Shown: positions 1 to 7,992 of the stretch, piece by piece
Layout: each line of letters begins with the position of its first letter
Position numbering within the stretch: position 1 is the first letter of the stretch
Assembly (NCBI GenBank): GCA_020636005.1
Contig: JACJYR010000004.1
Coordinates: forward strand, 62,001 to 126,000
Length of the DNA stretch: 64,000 bases
Direction of reading: 5' to 3'
DNA from: Lewinellaceae bacterium
GTDB taxonomy: Bacteria; Bacteroidota; Bacteroidia; Chitinophagales; Saprospiraceae
The notes under the pieces: generated by a model
Seen by the model: the letters and a program-made list of their open reading frames with translations, nothing else
Databases searched by the model: none
Told to the model about the DNA's origin: nothing
Position numbers and translations under genes: made by a program

Positions 1-556
1 TCATTGATGAATTTCCTTCTTTCTCCGGTTTAATTAAATTGTTTAAATAGCTATTATATGCAGGAGTTTCATCAAAAGGTTTACCATGTCCCAATTCATT
101 GGCAATTGGCGGTTTTTTTGAAAAAGAATGTTTTATTCGAGAGCCTCCCATATTACCCGATTTTTCATTTGCCAAATTTATATTCCTATCATTTGCCATC
201 GTTTTTTCAGCACTTATTGCAGTGGGAATATTTTCTTTTATTGCATCAGGATCATTAGCAGAGGCCGTATTTTCATTTTCCTGCACGGACAGTCCTTCCA
301 TAGATTTCACTTCATTCCTTTCAACCAGGCTGGCAGGAACATTTTGCAGGCCATCATTTTTGGTAAAAAACCAAATGCCCGCCACCAATGCAGCCAAACC
401 TGCTATGCCGCCAAACCACCAAAAAAACAGTCCCCTGCGGCGGCGGCGCTCCTGGCCATCCAGCAGTTTTTGTGCCCCTTCCCAATAGCTGTCCTGAAAG
501 GCGAACTCCCGGTCGTGGAGTTTTTCCTTAAAATATTTGTCAATCTTATTGTCCAT
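1..556 (-). CDS. Anti-sigma-factor-like single-pass membrane protein (3' end outside window)
   Basis: An open frame starting at 556 runs leftward off the window edge with no stop, so at least 185 residues are present. The N-terminal ~40 residues are charged and include FQDSYWEGAQKLL followed by a poly-Arg patch, then one hydrophobic segment (about residues 43-64, GLFFWWFGGIAGLAALVAG) and a low-complexity Asn/Glu/Ser-rich part. This topology, short cytoplasmic N-terminus, one membrane pass and long exported tail, placed 58 bp downstream of an ECF sigma gene in the same direction, is the usual arrangement of a Bacteroidota anti-sigma partner. Function is inferred from context; no zinc-binding anti-sigma motif is visible in the part present. 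Confidence 0.7.
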   Translation of the reverse strand, partial: MDNKIDKYFKEKLHDREFAFQDSYWEGAQKLLDGQERRRRRGLFFWWFGGIAGLAALVAGIWFFTKNDGLQNVPASLVERNEVKSMEGLSVQENENTASANDPDAIKENIPTAISAEKTMANDRNINLANEKSGNMGGSRIKHSFSKKPPIANELGHGKPFDETPAYNSYLNNLIKPEKEGNSSM

Positions 557-614
557 GACAATTTTATTAAAAACACCGGCTTCACCGCAGCACCAGCGGC
601 GAGGCCGGTGCCAG

Positions 615-1181
615 TTATTTTTTCTTCACGTAGGCCGTGATACCTTCCTTTTGAAGCAACTCCCGTAACCGCTGCCGGGCGAAAGACATGTGCCACTTGG
701 ATGTCCCCTCGCTGATGCCCAGCAGTTCGCCGATTTCCAGGTGGCCGTAGCCGTCAATGGCGAAGAGGTTGAACACCTTGCCGCTCATGGGCGGCAGCGA
801 GCGTATCATTTCCTCCAGTTGGGCGGCGTCGAAGTCCAGGTCGGCGGTGTTGAAGTCCACCAGATCCTGATGGTTGTTGTTGTCCGTAAAATCGTGGTGT
901 TCTATGAGTTCGTTGACCTTGCGGTTTTTCCTGAAATCGTCGATGAGTGTATTGATCATGATGCGGCGTATCCAGGCCTCGAAGGGCATATCGGGCTGGT
1001 ATTTTCCGAGGTTGTTCACGATTTTTAAAAAGCCCTCGTTCACCATAGCCACCGCCTCCTCTTCCGACTTCCGGTACCTGACGCAGACGCCCATCAGCAC
1101 GTTGAAACAGCGCTTGTAAAGCTGGAACTGTGCCCGGCGGTCGCCTTTGGCGGCGTCTTGTATCAGGAGTTGGTTGACCAT
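615..1181 (-). CDS. ECF-type RNA polymerase sigma factor
   Basis: 188 residues, a normal length for an extracytoplasmic-function sigma factor. Region 2 lies at about residues 20-90 (AVAMVNEGFLKIVNNLGKY followed by FEAWIRRIMINTLIDDFRK, the core-binding and -10 recognition helices). Region 4 is at about residues 128-178, with LPPMSGKVFNLFAIDGYGH leading into the HTH EIGELLGISEGTSKWHMSFA. It redirects RNA polymerase to a small regulon, probably controlled by the downstream membrane protein at 1-556. The SprB-repeat surface protein lies immediately upstream on the same strand, so surface-protein expression is a plausible target (inference). Confidence 0.93.
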   Translation of the reverse strand: MVNQLLIQDAAKGDRRAQFQLYKRCFNVLMGVCVRYRKSEEEAVAMVNEGFLKIVNNLGKYQPDMPFEAWIRRIMINTLIDDFRKNRKVNELIEHHDFTDNNNHQDLVDFNTADLDFDAAQLEEMIRSLPPMSGKVFNLFAIDGYGHLEIGELLGISEGTSKWHMSFARQRLRELLQKEGITAYVKKK

Positions 1182-1190
1182 TTATTTGTT

Positions 1191-1263
1191 AAATGGCTGG
1201 CTGGTTAAATGGTTAAATGGCTGTTCAAAACAACCTTCTAACCATTTAACCATCCAGCCATTT
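1191..1263. repeat. Imperfect foldback, 25-bp arms
   Basis: Arms 1191-1215 and 1239-1263 are reverse complements over 25 bp with one mismatch, separated by 23 nt. Each arm is itself built from a short repeated motif (ATGGCTGG / AATGGTTA). It fills most of the gap between the surface protein stop (1266) and the sigma factor start (1181), so RNA from the minus strand could form a strong hairpin that reduces read-through. There is no clear T-tract, so a classical Rho-independent terminator is uncertain. Confidence 0.7.
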
Positions 1264-1265
1264 TC

Positions 1266-3428
1266 TCATTCTATTACTAATTTCTTCACCATCACTTCCT
1301 TGCCCGTTGAAACCTGAAGGAAGTAGATGCCCGTCGGCAAATTTGACAATTCAACCTGGACGGCCTGTTTCCCGGCCATCAAATTTTCGGTTTTCGCCAA
1401 AACCGTCTGGCCGGTGAGGGAAGACAGGGCCAAGGTGGCCTCAAAGCTGCCGGCCGTTTCCAGGTAAACGTTCACCACATCCTTGGCGGGGTTGGGGAAA
1501 ACCTGGAAGCTGCCTTCGCTGATGAGATCTGCCAGCCCGTTCAGGATGCCTTCATCGGTCACGTCGAAGTTGTTGCCAGAGGAAACGGGATTGTCGGCGC
1601 TCAGCGACACCCACCTTTCGGCCTGTTCCATGCCGGTGATTTCTACCATCAGTTTATAAGTACCCAAGGGTAGGTTGCCGAAGGAATATTCCCCGTTGAC
1701 ATCGGTGAAGGTATGGTCGAGGTAATTTTCCTGTGCATCGTACAACAGGATGGAAACATTGGGCAGTGGGCCACCAGCACCCCGGTTGTCGCCGCTGCCG
1801 TGGGTGAAGCCTTCGCCATCCGTTACGGATCCGGCGATCTCGCCTTCGCCGCCACCCGTCAGGTTCTCATCTTCTATCATGATGACGTTGTACAGGGGGT
1901 AGTTGCAGTTACATGGCACATTGATGATGGTCGCCTCGTTCCAAAGTTCCACGTTGCCGTAGTAAGTCGGCACGTAGTCGTCAAAAAGTGGCGAGTTTGG
2001 ATCCACGTTGATTTTTACCAGGTACTGGCCAGCGGGCACTGCGCCAAAGTTGTAGAAATTGACCCACCCAGAAGGGTCGTTTTCAATATCCACCGTCGCA
2101 AACAAGGTCGGGATGTTGTTTGCATCGAATTGATAAAGTTCCGCAAAACCCTGGATGGCATTGGCATTGGTAGAATCCGGCAGATAGACATAACCCTGCA
2201 CAACAAAAGGATACATGCCACTGAGCGGATCATAGGTAAAGCAGTCCGAAGATTGGCAGCCGTTAGCATCGGTCACGGTCACGCAATAGTTCCCTGCGGC
2301 AGTGGGTTGAATATAGTAAGATGTCTCGCCTGAATTCCAGGCATAAGTGAGCGGGTTGGCGCCGAGTGCATCCGCCACCAGATAGACCACGCCGGACGAG
2401 TCTTCTTCAAAAATATTGACCGAACAGCTATTGGCAAATATGGTGAAACAATCTGAAGCAACACAACCATCCGCTGCCGTCACCGTCACGCAATAGTATC
2501 CAGAACCTGCGACCTGAATACTTGGCGTTGAGGCATTTTGTGTGTTCCATAGGTAGGTATAAGGGGCCTCGCCATTAGCGACGGCAGTCAGCAGCCAGCC
2601 ACCGGCGCCGGCAGAATCTATCAGGATAACTAAGCCGCAACTGTCGTTCCCGGTGCCACCGCCATTGTATTGATAGCAGGCCGTGGAGGAGCAACCGTTA
2701 TTGTCGGCAATGGTCACGCAATAATTACCGGGGGCATTGGGAAAAATGGTCTGGGTCGGAATACCAGTGCTCCACATATAGTTAAAAGGTGCAACACCGC
2801 TGGCTACCGCCGTTAAACCACCTGCAGGGTTGGGCGAAATATACACAGAACAACTGGGCGGCGGCGAGCCGAAGCAACTGGAGGCTTCGCAGCCCGTGGC
2901 GTCTGTTACCGTCACACAGTACAGCGCACCATTGGGATCCCAGGTGACGGTAGCTGTTGTTTCACCAGTGCTCCACAGATAGGCAAAAGGAGCAGTACCA
3001 GTCGGTACGGCAGTCAATTGAACGCCGTTGCCCACGGAATCCATTTCAATCCACGCCTCACAAAAGTTGGGCGGGTTGGCACAGTTCACAAAGTCGAAAG
3101 TAAAGTTGTTGGGGCCGTTCTGTCCAAAGCCTACCGATTGCTCCACTAAAGTGCTGTCGCAATCGGCCATGCCCACGGTCAATATGCCCTGCATCACGCT
3201 CGTTGGCACATCAATGTGGTCGGTGTAGCTGCCATCATTGGCCGTTTGGAGAAGGTTAAAGTAGAAATAGCCGTTCGGGGAGGTCTGGATGGACACGAGC
3301 ATGTCCACGCCGGCGACCGGGGCGCCGTTGGCATCGGTCACAGTGCCGGACACATCCAGGCTGTAGGTTTGGGCGTTCAAGCTAAAGGCGACGCCCATTA
3401 CAAGGAGAAATTGCAAAAGTCTTTTCAT
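1266..3428 (-). CDS. SprB-repeat surface protein with T9SS type A sorting domain
   Basis: 720 residues. A signal peptide is visible (about residues 1-19, LLQFLLVMGVAFSLNA). A carboxypeptidase-regulatory-like beta-sandwich follows (about 22-115), then four related modules of ~65 residues (about 120-395) with the SprB-type pattern of Cys, YLWSTG/YMWSTG and YCVTVTDxxGC. A linker and a second regulatory-like domain (about 535-605, ending GEYSFGNLPLGTYKLMV) precede the C-terminal sorting domain (about 645-720) with FQVFPNPAKD and a final VKKLVIE. Such proteins are exported by Sec, crossed over the outer membrane by the type IX system and cell-surface anchored. Likely an adhesin; ligand unknown. 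Confidence 0.92.
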   Translation of the reverse strand: MKRLLQFLLVMGVAFSLNAQTYSLDVSGTVTDANGAPVAGVDMLVSIQTSPNGYFYFNLLQTANDGSYTDHIDVPTSVMQGILTVGMADCDSTLVEQSVGFGQNGPNNFTFDFVNCANPPNFCEAWIEMDSVGNGVQLTAVPTGTAPFAYLWSTGETTATVTWDPNGALYCVTVTDATGCEASSCFGSPPPSCSVYISPNPAGGLTAVASGVAPFNYMWSTGIPTQTIFPNAPGNYCVTIADNNGCSSTACYQYNGGGTGNDSCGLVILIDSAGAGGWLLTAVANGEAPYTYLWNTQNASTPSIQVAGSGYYCVTVTAADGCVASDCFTIFANSCSVNIFEEDSSGVVYLVADALGANPLTYAWNSGETSYYIQPTAAGNYCVTVTDANGCQSSDCFTYDPLSGMYPFVVQGYVYLPDSTNANAIQGFAELYQFDANNIPTLFATVDIENDPSGWVNFYNFGAVPAGQYLVKINVDPNSPLFDDYVPTYYGNVELWNEATIINVPCNCNYPLYNVIMIEDENLTGGGEGEIAGSVTDGEGFTHGSGDNRGAGGPLPNVSILLYDAQENYLDHTFTDVNGEYSFGNLPLGTYKLMVEITGMEQAERWVSLSADNPVSSGNNFDVTDEGILNGLADLISEGSFQVFPNPAKDVVNVYLETAGSFEATLALSSLTGQTVLAKTENLMAGKQAVQVELSNLPTGIYFLQVSTGKEVMVKKLVIE

Positions 3429-3451
3429 TGGAAAGGTTTATTTTATTTTTT

Positions 3452-3476
3452 GTGATTGAAAACCGTTTTCAACCAC
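3452..3476. promoter_or_regulatory. 25-nt palindrome between divergent genes (candidate operator)
   Basis: The segment reads GTGATTGAAAACC then GTTTTCAACCAC, a near-perfect palindrome with one mismatched pair beside the centre-flanking GTG/CAC. It lies 24 bp upstream of the surface-protein start (3428, minus) and before the rarA promoter (plus). Symmetric dyads in divergent promoters are typical binding sites for dimeric regulators. No cognate regulator is identifiable in the window. Confidence 0.4.
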
Positions 3477-3501
3477 TTACACGGAAAGGCTTGATGGCAG
3501 G

Positions 3502-3534
3502 TTGGGTAACAGGGAAGATTATTTTCTAATTTTG
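3502..3534 (+). promoter_or_regulatory. Bacteroidota-type promoter for rarA
   Basis: TTG at 3502-3504 and TAATTTTG at 3527-3534 are separated by 22 nt, matching the Bacteroidota consensus TTG-N17-23-TAnnTTTG. The expected transcription start is near 3541, giving a ~32-nt leader before the ATG at 3573. Confidence 0.5.
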
Positions 3535-3572
3535 GCAAAAATAACTTTAAACCAGCAGAAGCCTAAACATTC

Positions 3573-4847
3573 ATGCAACCACTTGCCGACCGCCTCCGCC
3601 CGACTACCCTCGACGACTATGTGGGCCAAAAACACCTCGTTGGCCCCGGCGCCATCCTGCGCCAGTCCATCGAAAGCGGCAAGCTCCCATCCATGATCCT
3701 TTGGGGGCCGCCCGGCGTGGGCAAGACAACGCTTGCCAGCATCATTTCACACCAATTAAAACGGCCGTTCCACACCCTGAGCGCCATCAGTTCCGGCGTG
3801 AAGGATGTGCGGGAAACCATCGAAAAAGCCCGCAGCGAGCGGTTTTTCAACGCCCCCAACCCCATCCTTTTCATTGATGAAATACACCGCTTCAGCAAGT
3901 CGCAGCAAGACTCGCTCCTTGGTGCCGTGGAAAAGGGCATCGTTACGCTCATCGGCGCCACCACGGAGAACCCCAGCTTCGAGGTCATCTCCGCCCTGCT
4001 CTCCCGCTGCCAGGTGTATGTGCTTAAACATTTGGAAAAAGATGAGCTTATCCAACTCGTCAACAGCGCCCTGCAAAAGGACGAATACCTGCGTGACAAA
4101 GACATTGAAGTGGCCGAATACGAGGCCCTGCTGATGTTCTCCGGCGGCGACGCCCGCAAGCTGCTCAACGTGCTGGAACTGGTGACCAACCCCGCCCAGC
4201 CGGGCGAAAAATTCACCCTCACCAATGACATGGTGGAAAACGCCATCCAGTCCAACCTCGCCATCTACGACAAGACAGGCGAAATGCACTACGACATCGC
4301 CAGTGCCTTCATCAAGTCCATGCGGGGCAGCGACCCCAATGCTGCCGTCTATTGGCTGGCCCGCATGATAGAGGGCGGCGAGGACATCGAGTTCATCGCC
4401 CGCCGCATGATCATCCTCGCCTCGGAGGACATCGGCCTCGCCAACCCCAACGCCCTGCTCTTGGCAACCACCTGCTGGGATGCCTGCCGTGCCGTCGGCT
4501 ACCCCGAGGCCCGTATCATCCTCTCGCAGTGCGCCGTTTATCTGGCCACCTCGCCCAAAAGCAACTCCACCTACCTCGCTATCGGGCAGGCCCAGCAACT
4601 GGTTCGGGAGACGGGCAACCTCCCCGTGCCGCTCCATATCCGCAACGCCCCAACGAAGCTGATGAAGGATTTGGATTATGGAAAAAACTACCAGTATGCC
4701 CACGACTACGATAAAAACTTCGTGGCGCAGGATTTTTTGCCGAAGGAGGTGAATGGTAAGAAATTGTTCGAACCGGGTAAGAATCCCTCGGAGGAACGGG
4801 TTCGCCAATGGCTGCGGGAGCGGTGGGGAGCACTGTACGGCTATTGA
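3573..4847 (+). CDS. rarA: Replication-associated recombination protein A (AAA+ ATPase)
   Basis: 424 residues, full family length. RarA/MgsA/WRNIP1 proteins act at stalled replication forks. The N-terminus RLRPTTLDDYVGQKHLVGPG is the family signature. Walker A GPPGVGKTT is at residues 45-53 and Walker B ILFIDEIHRF near residue 100; a sensor-1 region GATTENPSFEV follows. The C-terminal half carries the MgsA/RarA tetramerisation region (MRGSDPNAAVYWLARMIEGG, SEDIGLANP). The upstream gap to the surface protein is divergent and holds a palindrome and a good promoter match. Confidence 0.97.
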   Translation: MQPLADRLRPTTLDDYVGQKHLVGPGAILRQSIESGKLPSMILWGPPGVGKTTLASIISHQLKRPFHTLSAISSGVKDVRETIEKARSERFFNAPNPILFIDEIHRFSKSQQDSLLGAVEKGIVTLIGATTENPSFEVISALLSRCQVYVLKHLEKDELIQLVNSALQKDEYLRDKDIEVAEYEALLMFSGGDARKLLNVLELVTNPAQPGEKFTLTNDMVENAIQSNLAIYDKTGEMHYDIASAFIKSMRGSDPNAAVYWLARMIEGGEDIEFIARRMIILASEDIGLANPNALLLATTCWDACRAVGYPEARIILSQCAVYLATSPKSNSTYLAIGQAQQLVRETGNLPVPLHIRNAPTKLMKDLDYGKNYQYAHDYDKNFVAQDFLPKEVNGKKLFEPGKNPSEERVRQWLRERWGALYGY

Positions 4848-5193
4848 GAAATATATTTTACTACACCATGTGGTCTTCTTGTGCCAATCCTTTTTCTGAT
4901 AATATTACCGTCCTCTTTTGCAGTAAAGCCTTATGGCAGGGCATAGTCAATATGTATTGAGGCTGCATCGTTAGCACCAGTTTACGAGTGACGGTTTACA
5001 ATTGTAATGAAATATATGAGCTGTCAGTATTTTGAATACTTTTCAAATCGTAAAAAAGGTCTTTTGATAAATCTTCAATCCTTATCAACCACTTGTATTC
5101 ATGCACAAAATTTATCAGGGCGAGCTATAAAGCATGACTGTGGCCGAATGGATCAAGGTGCAAAAAACAGCTGCTTGCAATGGAACAAACATT
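4848..5193. other. Gap with no recognised feature
   Basis: 346 bp between convergent genes. I see no tRNA, no strong hairpin and no convincing gene. One reading frame starting at 5007 runs into the following gene on the other strand but has no family-like features. Confidence 0.5.
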
Positions 5194-6129
5194 CTAAAAA
5201 GCTGCTTTTATTTCCTCTACCACTTTTTTCAAACCCTCCTGATTGGAAGTCGGCAAAAAATCATAGCGCCGCATGAATTTGCTGCTATCAAAAACATAGT
5301 CACGGTCATATTGGTAATACATCTCTACGAACTCCTTCATTACCGGCGTGAAAAGTCCCATAAGCCTGACAACAAACTTGCTGACCGTGCGGTATTTTGG
5401 CTTGACGCCCAACAGTCGGGCTGTTTCTTCTATCCATTGACGACCCGTCCATGTTTCGCTTGTGGTGGGCAGGTGCCAAACCTGCCCGTAAGCATCTGCA
5501 TTATTGCCTAACATTGCAGTTGCCTTTCCTGCATCGGGTGTATAAGTAAAGGTGTGTTTATGATCAACAGTACCGAGCCAATTGGCTTTCTGGCCCTTGG
5601 CCAGTGGCTTAACTACCATTTCAATCAATACGCTGCTGCCGCCATTGTCCGGCCCGTAAAAATCGGCGGAGCGGGCGATGAGCGCTTTCAGATGGCCCTG
5701 TTTTACTTCTTCCATCAACATATCGGCGATTTGCGCCCTGATCATACCTTTTTTGCTGGCAGGGCTCACCGGTGCTTCTTCGGTGACATGAGGAATACTG
5801 GCAGGATCATACATATAAATGTTATCGAAAAAAACCAACTTCGTCCCATGATCCTTGCAGGCAGCGATCACGTTTTGCATCAACGATGGCCAAGTGGATT
5901 GCCATATTTTTAGGTCGTATGGCAGCCCCACCGTTAAATAGGCTATTTCGGAACCTTCAATGGCCTTGGCTACCTGTGCCTTATCGGTCAGGTCGCAGGG
6001 GAACAGATGGTCGCTGTCATTTACTTTTTTAGGATGGCGGCTCACCAACCTGACTTGGGAAGTATATTTGGGGAGTGTTTTTGCCAGTTCGATGCCGATA
6101 GCACCGCCGGCGCCTAAGATGGTTTGCAT
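5194..6129 (-). CDS. NAD(P)-binding Rossmann-fold reductase/epimerase (atypical SDR)
   Basis: 311 residues. The N-terminus TILGAGGAIGIELAKTL is a glycine-rich nucleotide-binding motif, followed by RLVSRHPKKV, which suggests a phosphate-binding Arg and NADP preference. The next strand ends in an acidic DLTD motif typical of NAD-dependent epimerases. A middle segment (FDNIYMYDP, ending in a YGPDN motif) resembles the epimerase family of atypical SDRs. The canonical YxxxK catalytic pair is not obvious, so the reaction cannot be named. It is isolated between convergent and divergent neighbours. Confidence 0.85.
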   Translation of the reverse strand: MQTILGAGGAIGIELAKTLPKYTSQVRLVSRHPKKVNDSDHLFPCDLTDKAQVAKAIEGSEIAYLTVGLPYDLKIWQSTWPSLMQNVIAACKDHGTKLVFFDNIYMYDPASIPHVTEEAPVSPASKKGMIRAQIADMLMEEVKQGHLKALIARSADFYGPDNGGSSVLIEMVVKPLAKGQKANWLGTVDHKHTFTYTPDAGKATAMLGNNADAYGQVWHLPTTSETWTGRQWIEETARLLGVKPKYRTVSKFVVRLMGLFTPVMKEFVEMYYQYDRDYVFDSSKFMRRYDFLPTSNQEGLKKVVEEIKAAF

Positions 6130-6373
6130 AGTTTACGGTTTTAGAAATTTACTGAGCCTGAAATTTATGAACATATTAGGTTTTAAAAAAAACCAGTACC
6201 GGTTATGTTCACCTGTGTTCAATAGAGAATGCAGCCTGCTGTGGCAATTTCAATTCAATCTTTTTGTCCACCACCCTACCTTAACCTTCCCGCTTGAACA
6301 TCTCAAAAATTAGCTTGTTTTAAACTTGAAATATAGTTAAAACATTCATTTTCAAACTTTTAAAAAAAATATT

Positions 6374-6739
6374 ATGAACACAGAAAAGACCCAAGAGCTA
6401 TATGAAAAAGCGCTGAACTGGATATACCGTAGTAAATTCCACCACGTCAAAGCCAAGGTTGAGCCTTTTGAAGGACCAAAGGCATTTCACCGCTCAAAAG
6501 ACGATCTCACCTTCACCCCCGACATCACGGCTGAACGGGGCGGCAAAAAATTTTATTTCGACATAGCAATAAAGGACGAGGCCCATCGGCAGCTGGCCGG
6601 CAAATGGCAACTCATGCAGCGGTTGGCCAGCATAAAGGGCGGAAAACTTTTCTTGTTGGCGCCGCATGGGCACAAAGCCTTTACAGAACGCATCGTGGGC
6701 ACGTTTGGCATTGAAGCAAAAATTGTGAACCTCGCCTGA
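6374..6739 (+). CDS. Small conserved-looking protein, possible PD-(D/E)XK-like fold
   Basis: 121 residues, no signal peptide or membrane segment. The central part reads TFTPDITAERGGKKFYFDIA then IKDE, a P-D followed by a beta strand with an acidic residue and a Lys, as in many restriction-endonuclease-like folds, although the spacing is D-x-x-x-K rather than strict D/E-x-K. The C-terminal half contains KGGKLFLLAPHGHKAFTERI, a strand-loop-helix. A function is not recognised; a nuclease-like fold is a hypothesis only. An A/T-rich leader precedes the ATG. Confidence 0.7.
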   Translation: MNTEKTQELYEKALNWIYRSKFHHVKAKVEPFEGPKAFHRSKDDLTFTPDITAERGGKKFYFDIAIKDEAHRQLAGKWQLMQRLASIKGGKLFLLAPHGHKAFTERIVGTFGIEAKIVNLA

Positions 6740-6908
6740 AAGATCGGACGAGCACCAGCAGGATCAATTGAACATGACAAATCCTGCCCCGTTTCATTTT
6801 CGGTGTTGCGCTCCCTGGACTCCGAAACTTTTTAGCGGCTTATGTTTAAATAGTATTTGCCCTTCGCAAAAACTATCTACCATGCTATATAACAATGGTG
6901 CTGAAAAG

Positions 6909-6938
6909 TTGAGAAACTGACAAGAGGTTTTATCTTTC
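6909..6938 (+). promoter_or_regulatory. Possible promoter for 6978 gene
   Basis: TTG at 6909-6911 is followed after 19 nt by TATCTTTC at 6931-6938, one base off the Bacteroidota -7 box TAnnTTTG. This would give a leader of about 33 nt. Confidence 0.3.
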
Positions 6939-6977
6939 AGTTCTTTATTCTTCCGGTAGCCAAAATCTAATACTACT

Positions 6978-7340
6978 ATGCAAACCACCAGTCAGAAAGT
7001 CAAAAAAACTTCCCGGTCAAAAATTGATTCCCTGGAACATTTTAAGCAGGAATTTGCAGCTTTGCTCAGCAGGTTTGACCAGGAAATTGCCAACTCCGCC
7101 CAGTACGAAAGGGTGGAAATGGACGGCCCCAGCAACGACCTTATCAATGATCTGAACCGCCTGAAACTTCACCGGAGCAAACTGAAGGATATGCTGCTAT
7201 CTTTTGAAAATGCGACTGCGGAAGAATGGGTGAGCATAAGGCCGATGGCCCGGAAAGTTTACGAAAAAGCTATTGAAGCCCGATCAAAGATTAATAAAGA
7301 GGTGGCCCGCAAAAAGGCAACTGCCGGCATAATCCGGTAA
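6978..7340 (+). CDS. Small helical protein of unknown function
   Basis: 120 residues, highly charged and predicted almost entirely alpha-helical, with a Lys/Ser-rich N-terminus (KVKKTSRSK) and heptad-like stretches such as DLINDLNRLKLHRSKLKDML. No membrane segment or signal peptide. It precedes the holin-like gene by 90 bp in the same direction, so the two are probably co-transcribed. Family not recognised; a coiled-coil or envelope-stress accessory role is possible but unsupported. Confidence 0.65.
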   Translation: MQTTSQKVKKTSRSKIDSLEHFKQEFAALLSRFDQEIANSAQYERVEMDGPSNDLINDLNRLKLHRSKLKDMLLSFENATAEEWVSIRPMARKVYEKAIEARSKINKEVARKKATAGIIR

Positions 7341-7430
7341 AGGCCTTTTCGGGGTTATAACGGGGGCAGCCATGTATCTCTTTGCTCCAAATCCAGCTTC
7401 TCCAATAACATCCATCATCATCAATTTATC

Positions 7431-7802
7431 ATGAAAGAAACTGAAGAAATCCTGCAATCAGCCGGCGAAACAGTTGAGTACGCCCGGCAGTACATCCAGC
7501 AACAGGGCGAATACATCCGCCTTGAGGTGGCCGAGCGATCTTCCAATGTGGTGTCCTCCCTGGCCACTGGATTGGTGATAGGTTTTTTTTGCTGCCTGGT
7601 GCTTATTATGCTCTCTCTAACGGTGGGATTATGGCTGGGTGCCAGGTGGGGCTCCTATCCTACGGCATTCCTTTTTCTTTCCATTGTTTACATGGCGATT
7701 GCTGCCTTGCTGTACCTTTTCAGGAAACCGCTGATCACCAGCCCCGTGCTGGACATGATCCTGGATGCGTTTTTTGAAAACAGGAATCCTGGAAAAGATT
7801 GA
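7431..7802 (+). CDS. Holin-like/phage_holin_3_6-type small membrane protein
   Basis: 123 residues. A ~45-residue amphipathic N-terminal helix (YARQYIQQQGEYIRLEVAER) is followed by two membrane segments, about residues 46-70 (TGLVIGFFCCLVLIMLSLTV) and about 80-104 (AFLFLSIVYMAIAALLYLF), and a short cytoplasmic tail. This is the architecture of the putative actinobacteriophage holin-X superfamily, which in Bacteroidota genomes is a chromosomal envelope or stress protein and not evidence of a prophage. No phage genes are nearby. Confidence 0.75.
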   Translation: MKETEEILQSAGETVEYARQYIQQQGEYIRLEVAERSSNVVSSLATGLVIGFFCCLVLIMLSLTVGLWLGARWGSYPTAFLFLSIVYMAIAALLYLFRKPLITSPVLDMILDAFFENRNPGKD

Positions 7803-7875
7803 ATTGCCCCGCCTTTTTGATTTTTGGCGAGGGATAGAAATTATCGGTCGAAGGATTGAATGGATGTGAAACTGT

Positions 7876-7992
7876 ATTTAGTAACGATGAAAAAATAACT
7901 TCCCTATTTTGATGTTGAAAGCCCCAGCACTGGAAGGGTTTTTTAAAAATAATCCCGATTTCACATCGGGATTATTTTTTCTTCGATCCTTA
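7876..7992. repeat. Dispersed ~116-bp foldback repeat, copy 1
   Basis: One of three similar copies (others 16459-16574, 29691-29806), all in the same orientation. It starts TTTAGTAACGATGAAAAAAT and ends with TTCGATCCTTA. Internal structure: a 12-bp perfect stem (AATAATCCCGAT/ATCGGGATTATT, 5-nt loop), a second dyad around CCCCAGCACTGG, and imperfectly complementary ends. By eye about nine bases differ from copy 3. The last three bases (TTA, 7990-7992) are the stop codon of the minus-strand CotH protein gene, so the hairpin sits where a terminator for that gene would be. The loop is TTCAC, the reverse complement of copy 2's GTGAA. Confidence 0.9.

Noticed and set aside
3756..4808. 350-codon open frame on the minus strand opposite rarA
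   Set aside because: Antisense shadow of a strongly conserved ATPase gene; His/Gly/Val-rich composition and no family features.
5007..5276. 89-codon plus frame overlapping the reductase gene end
   Set aside because: Overlaps the real minus-strand gene; no conserved features.
7431..7802. Prophage remnant suggested by the holin-like protein
   Set aside because: No other phage genes; this membrane family is commonly chromosomal in Bacteroidota.
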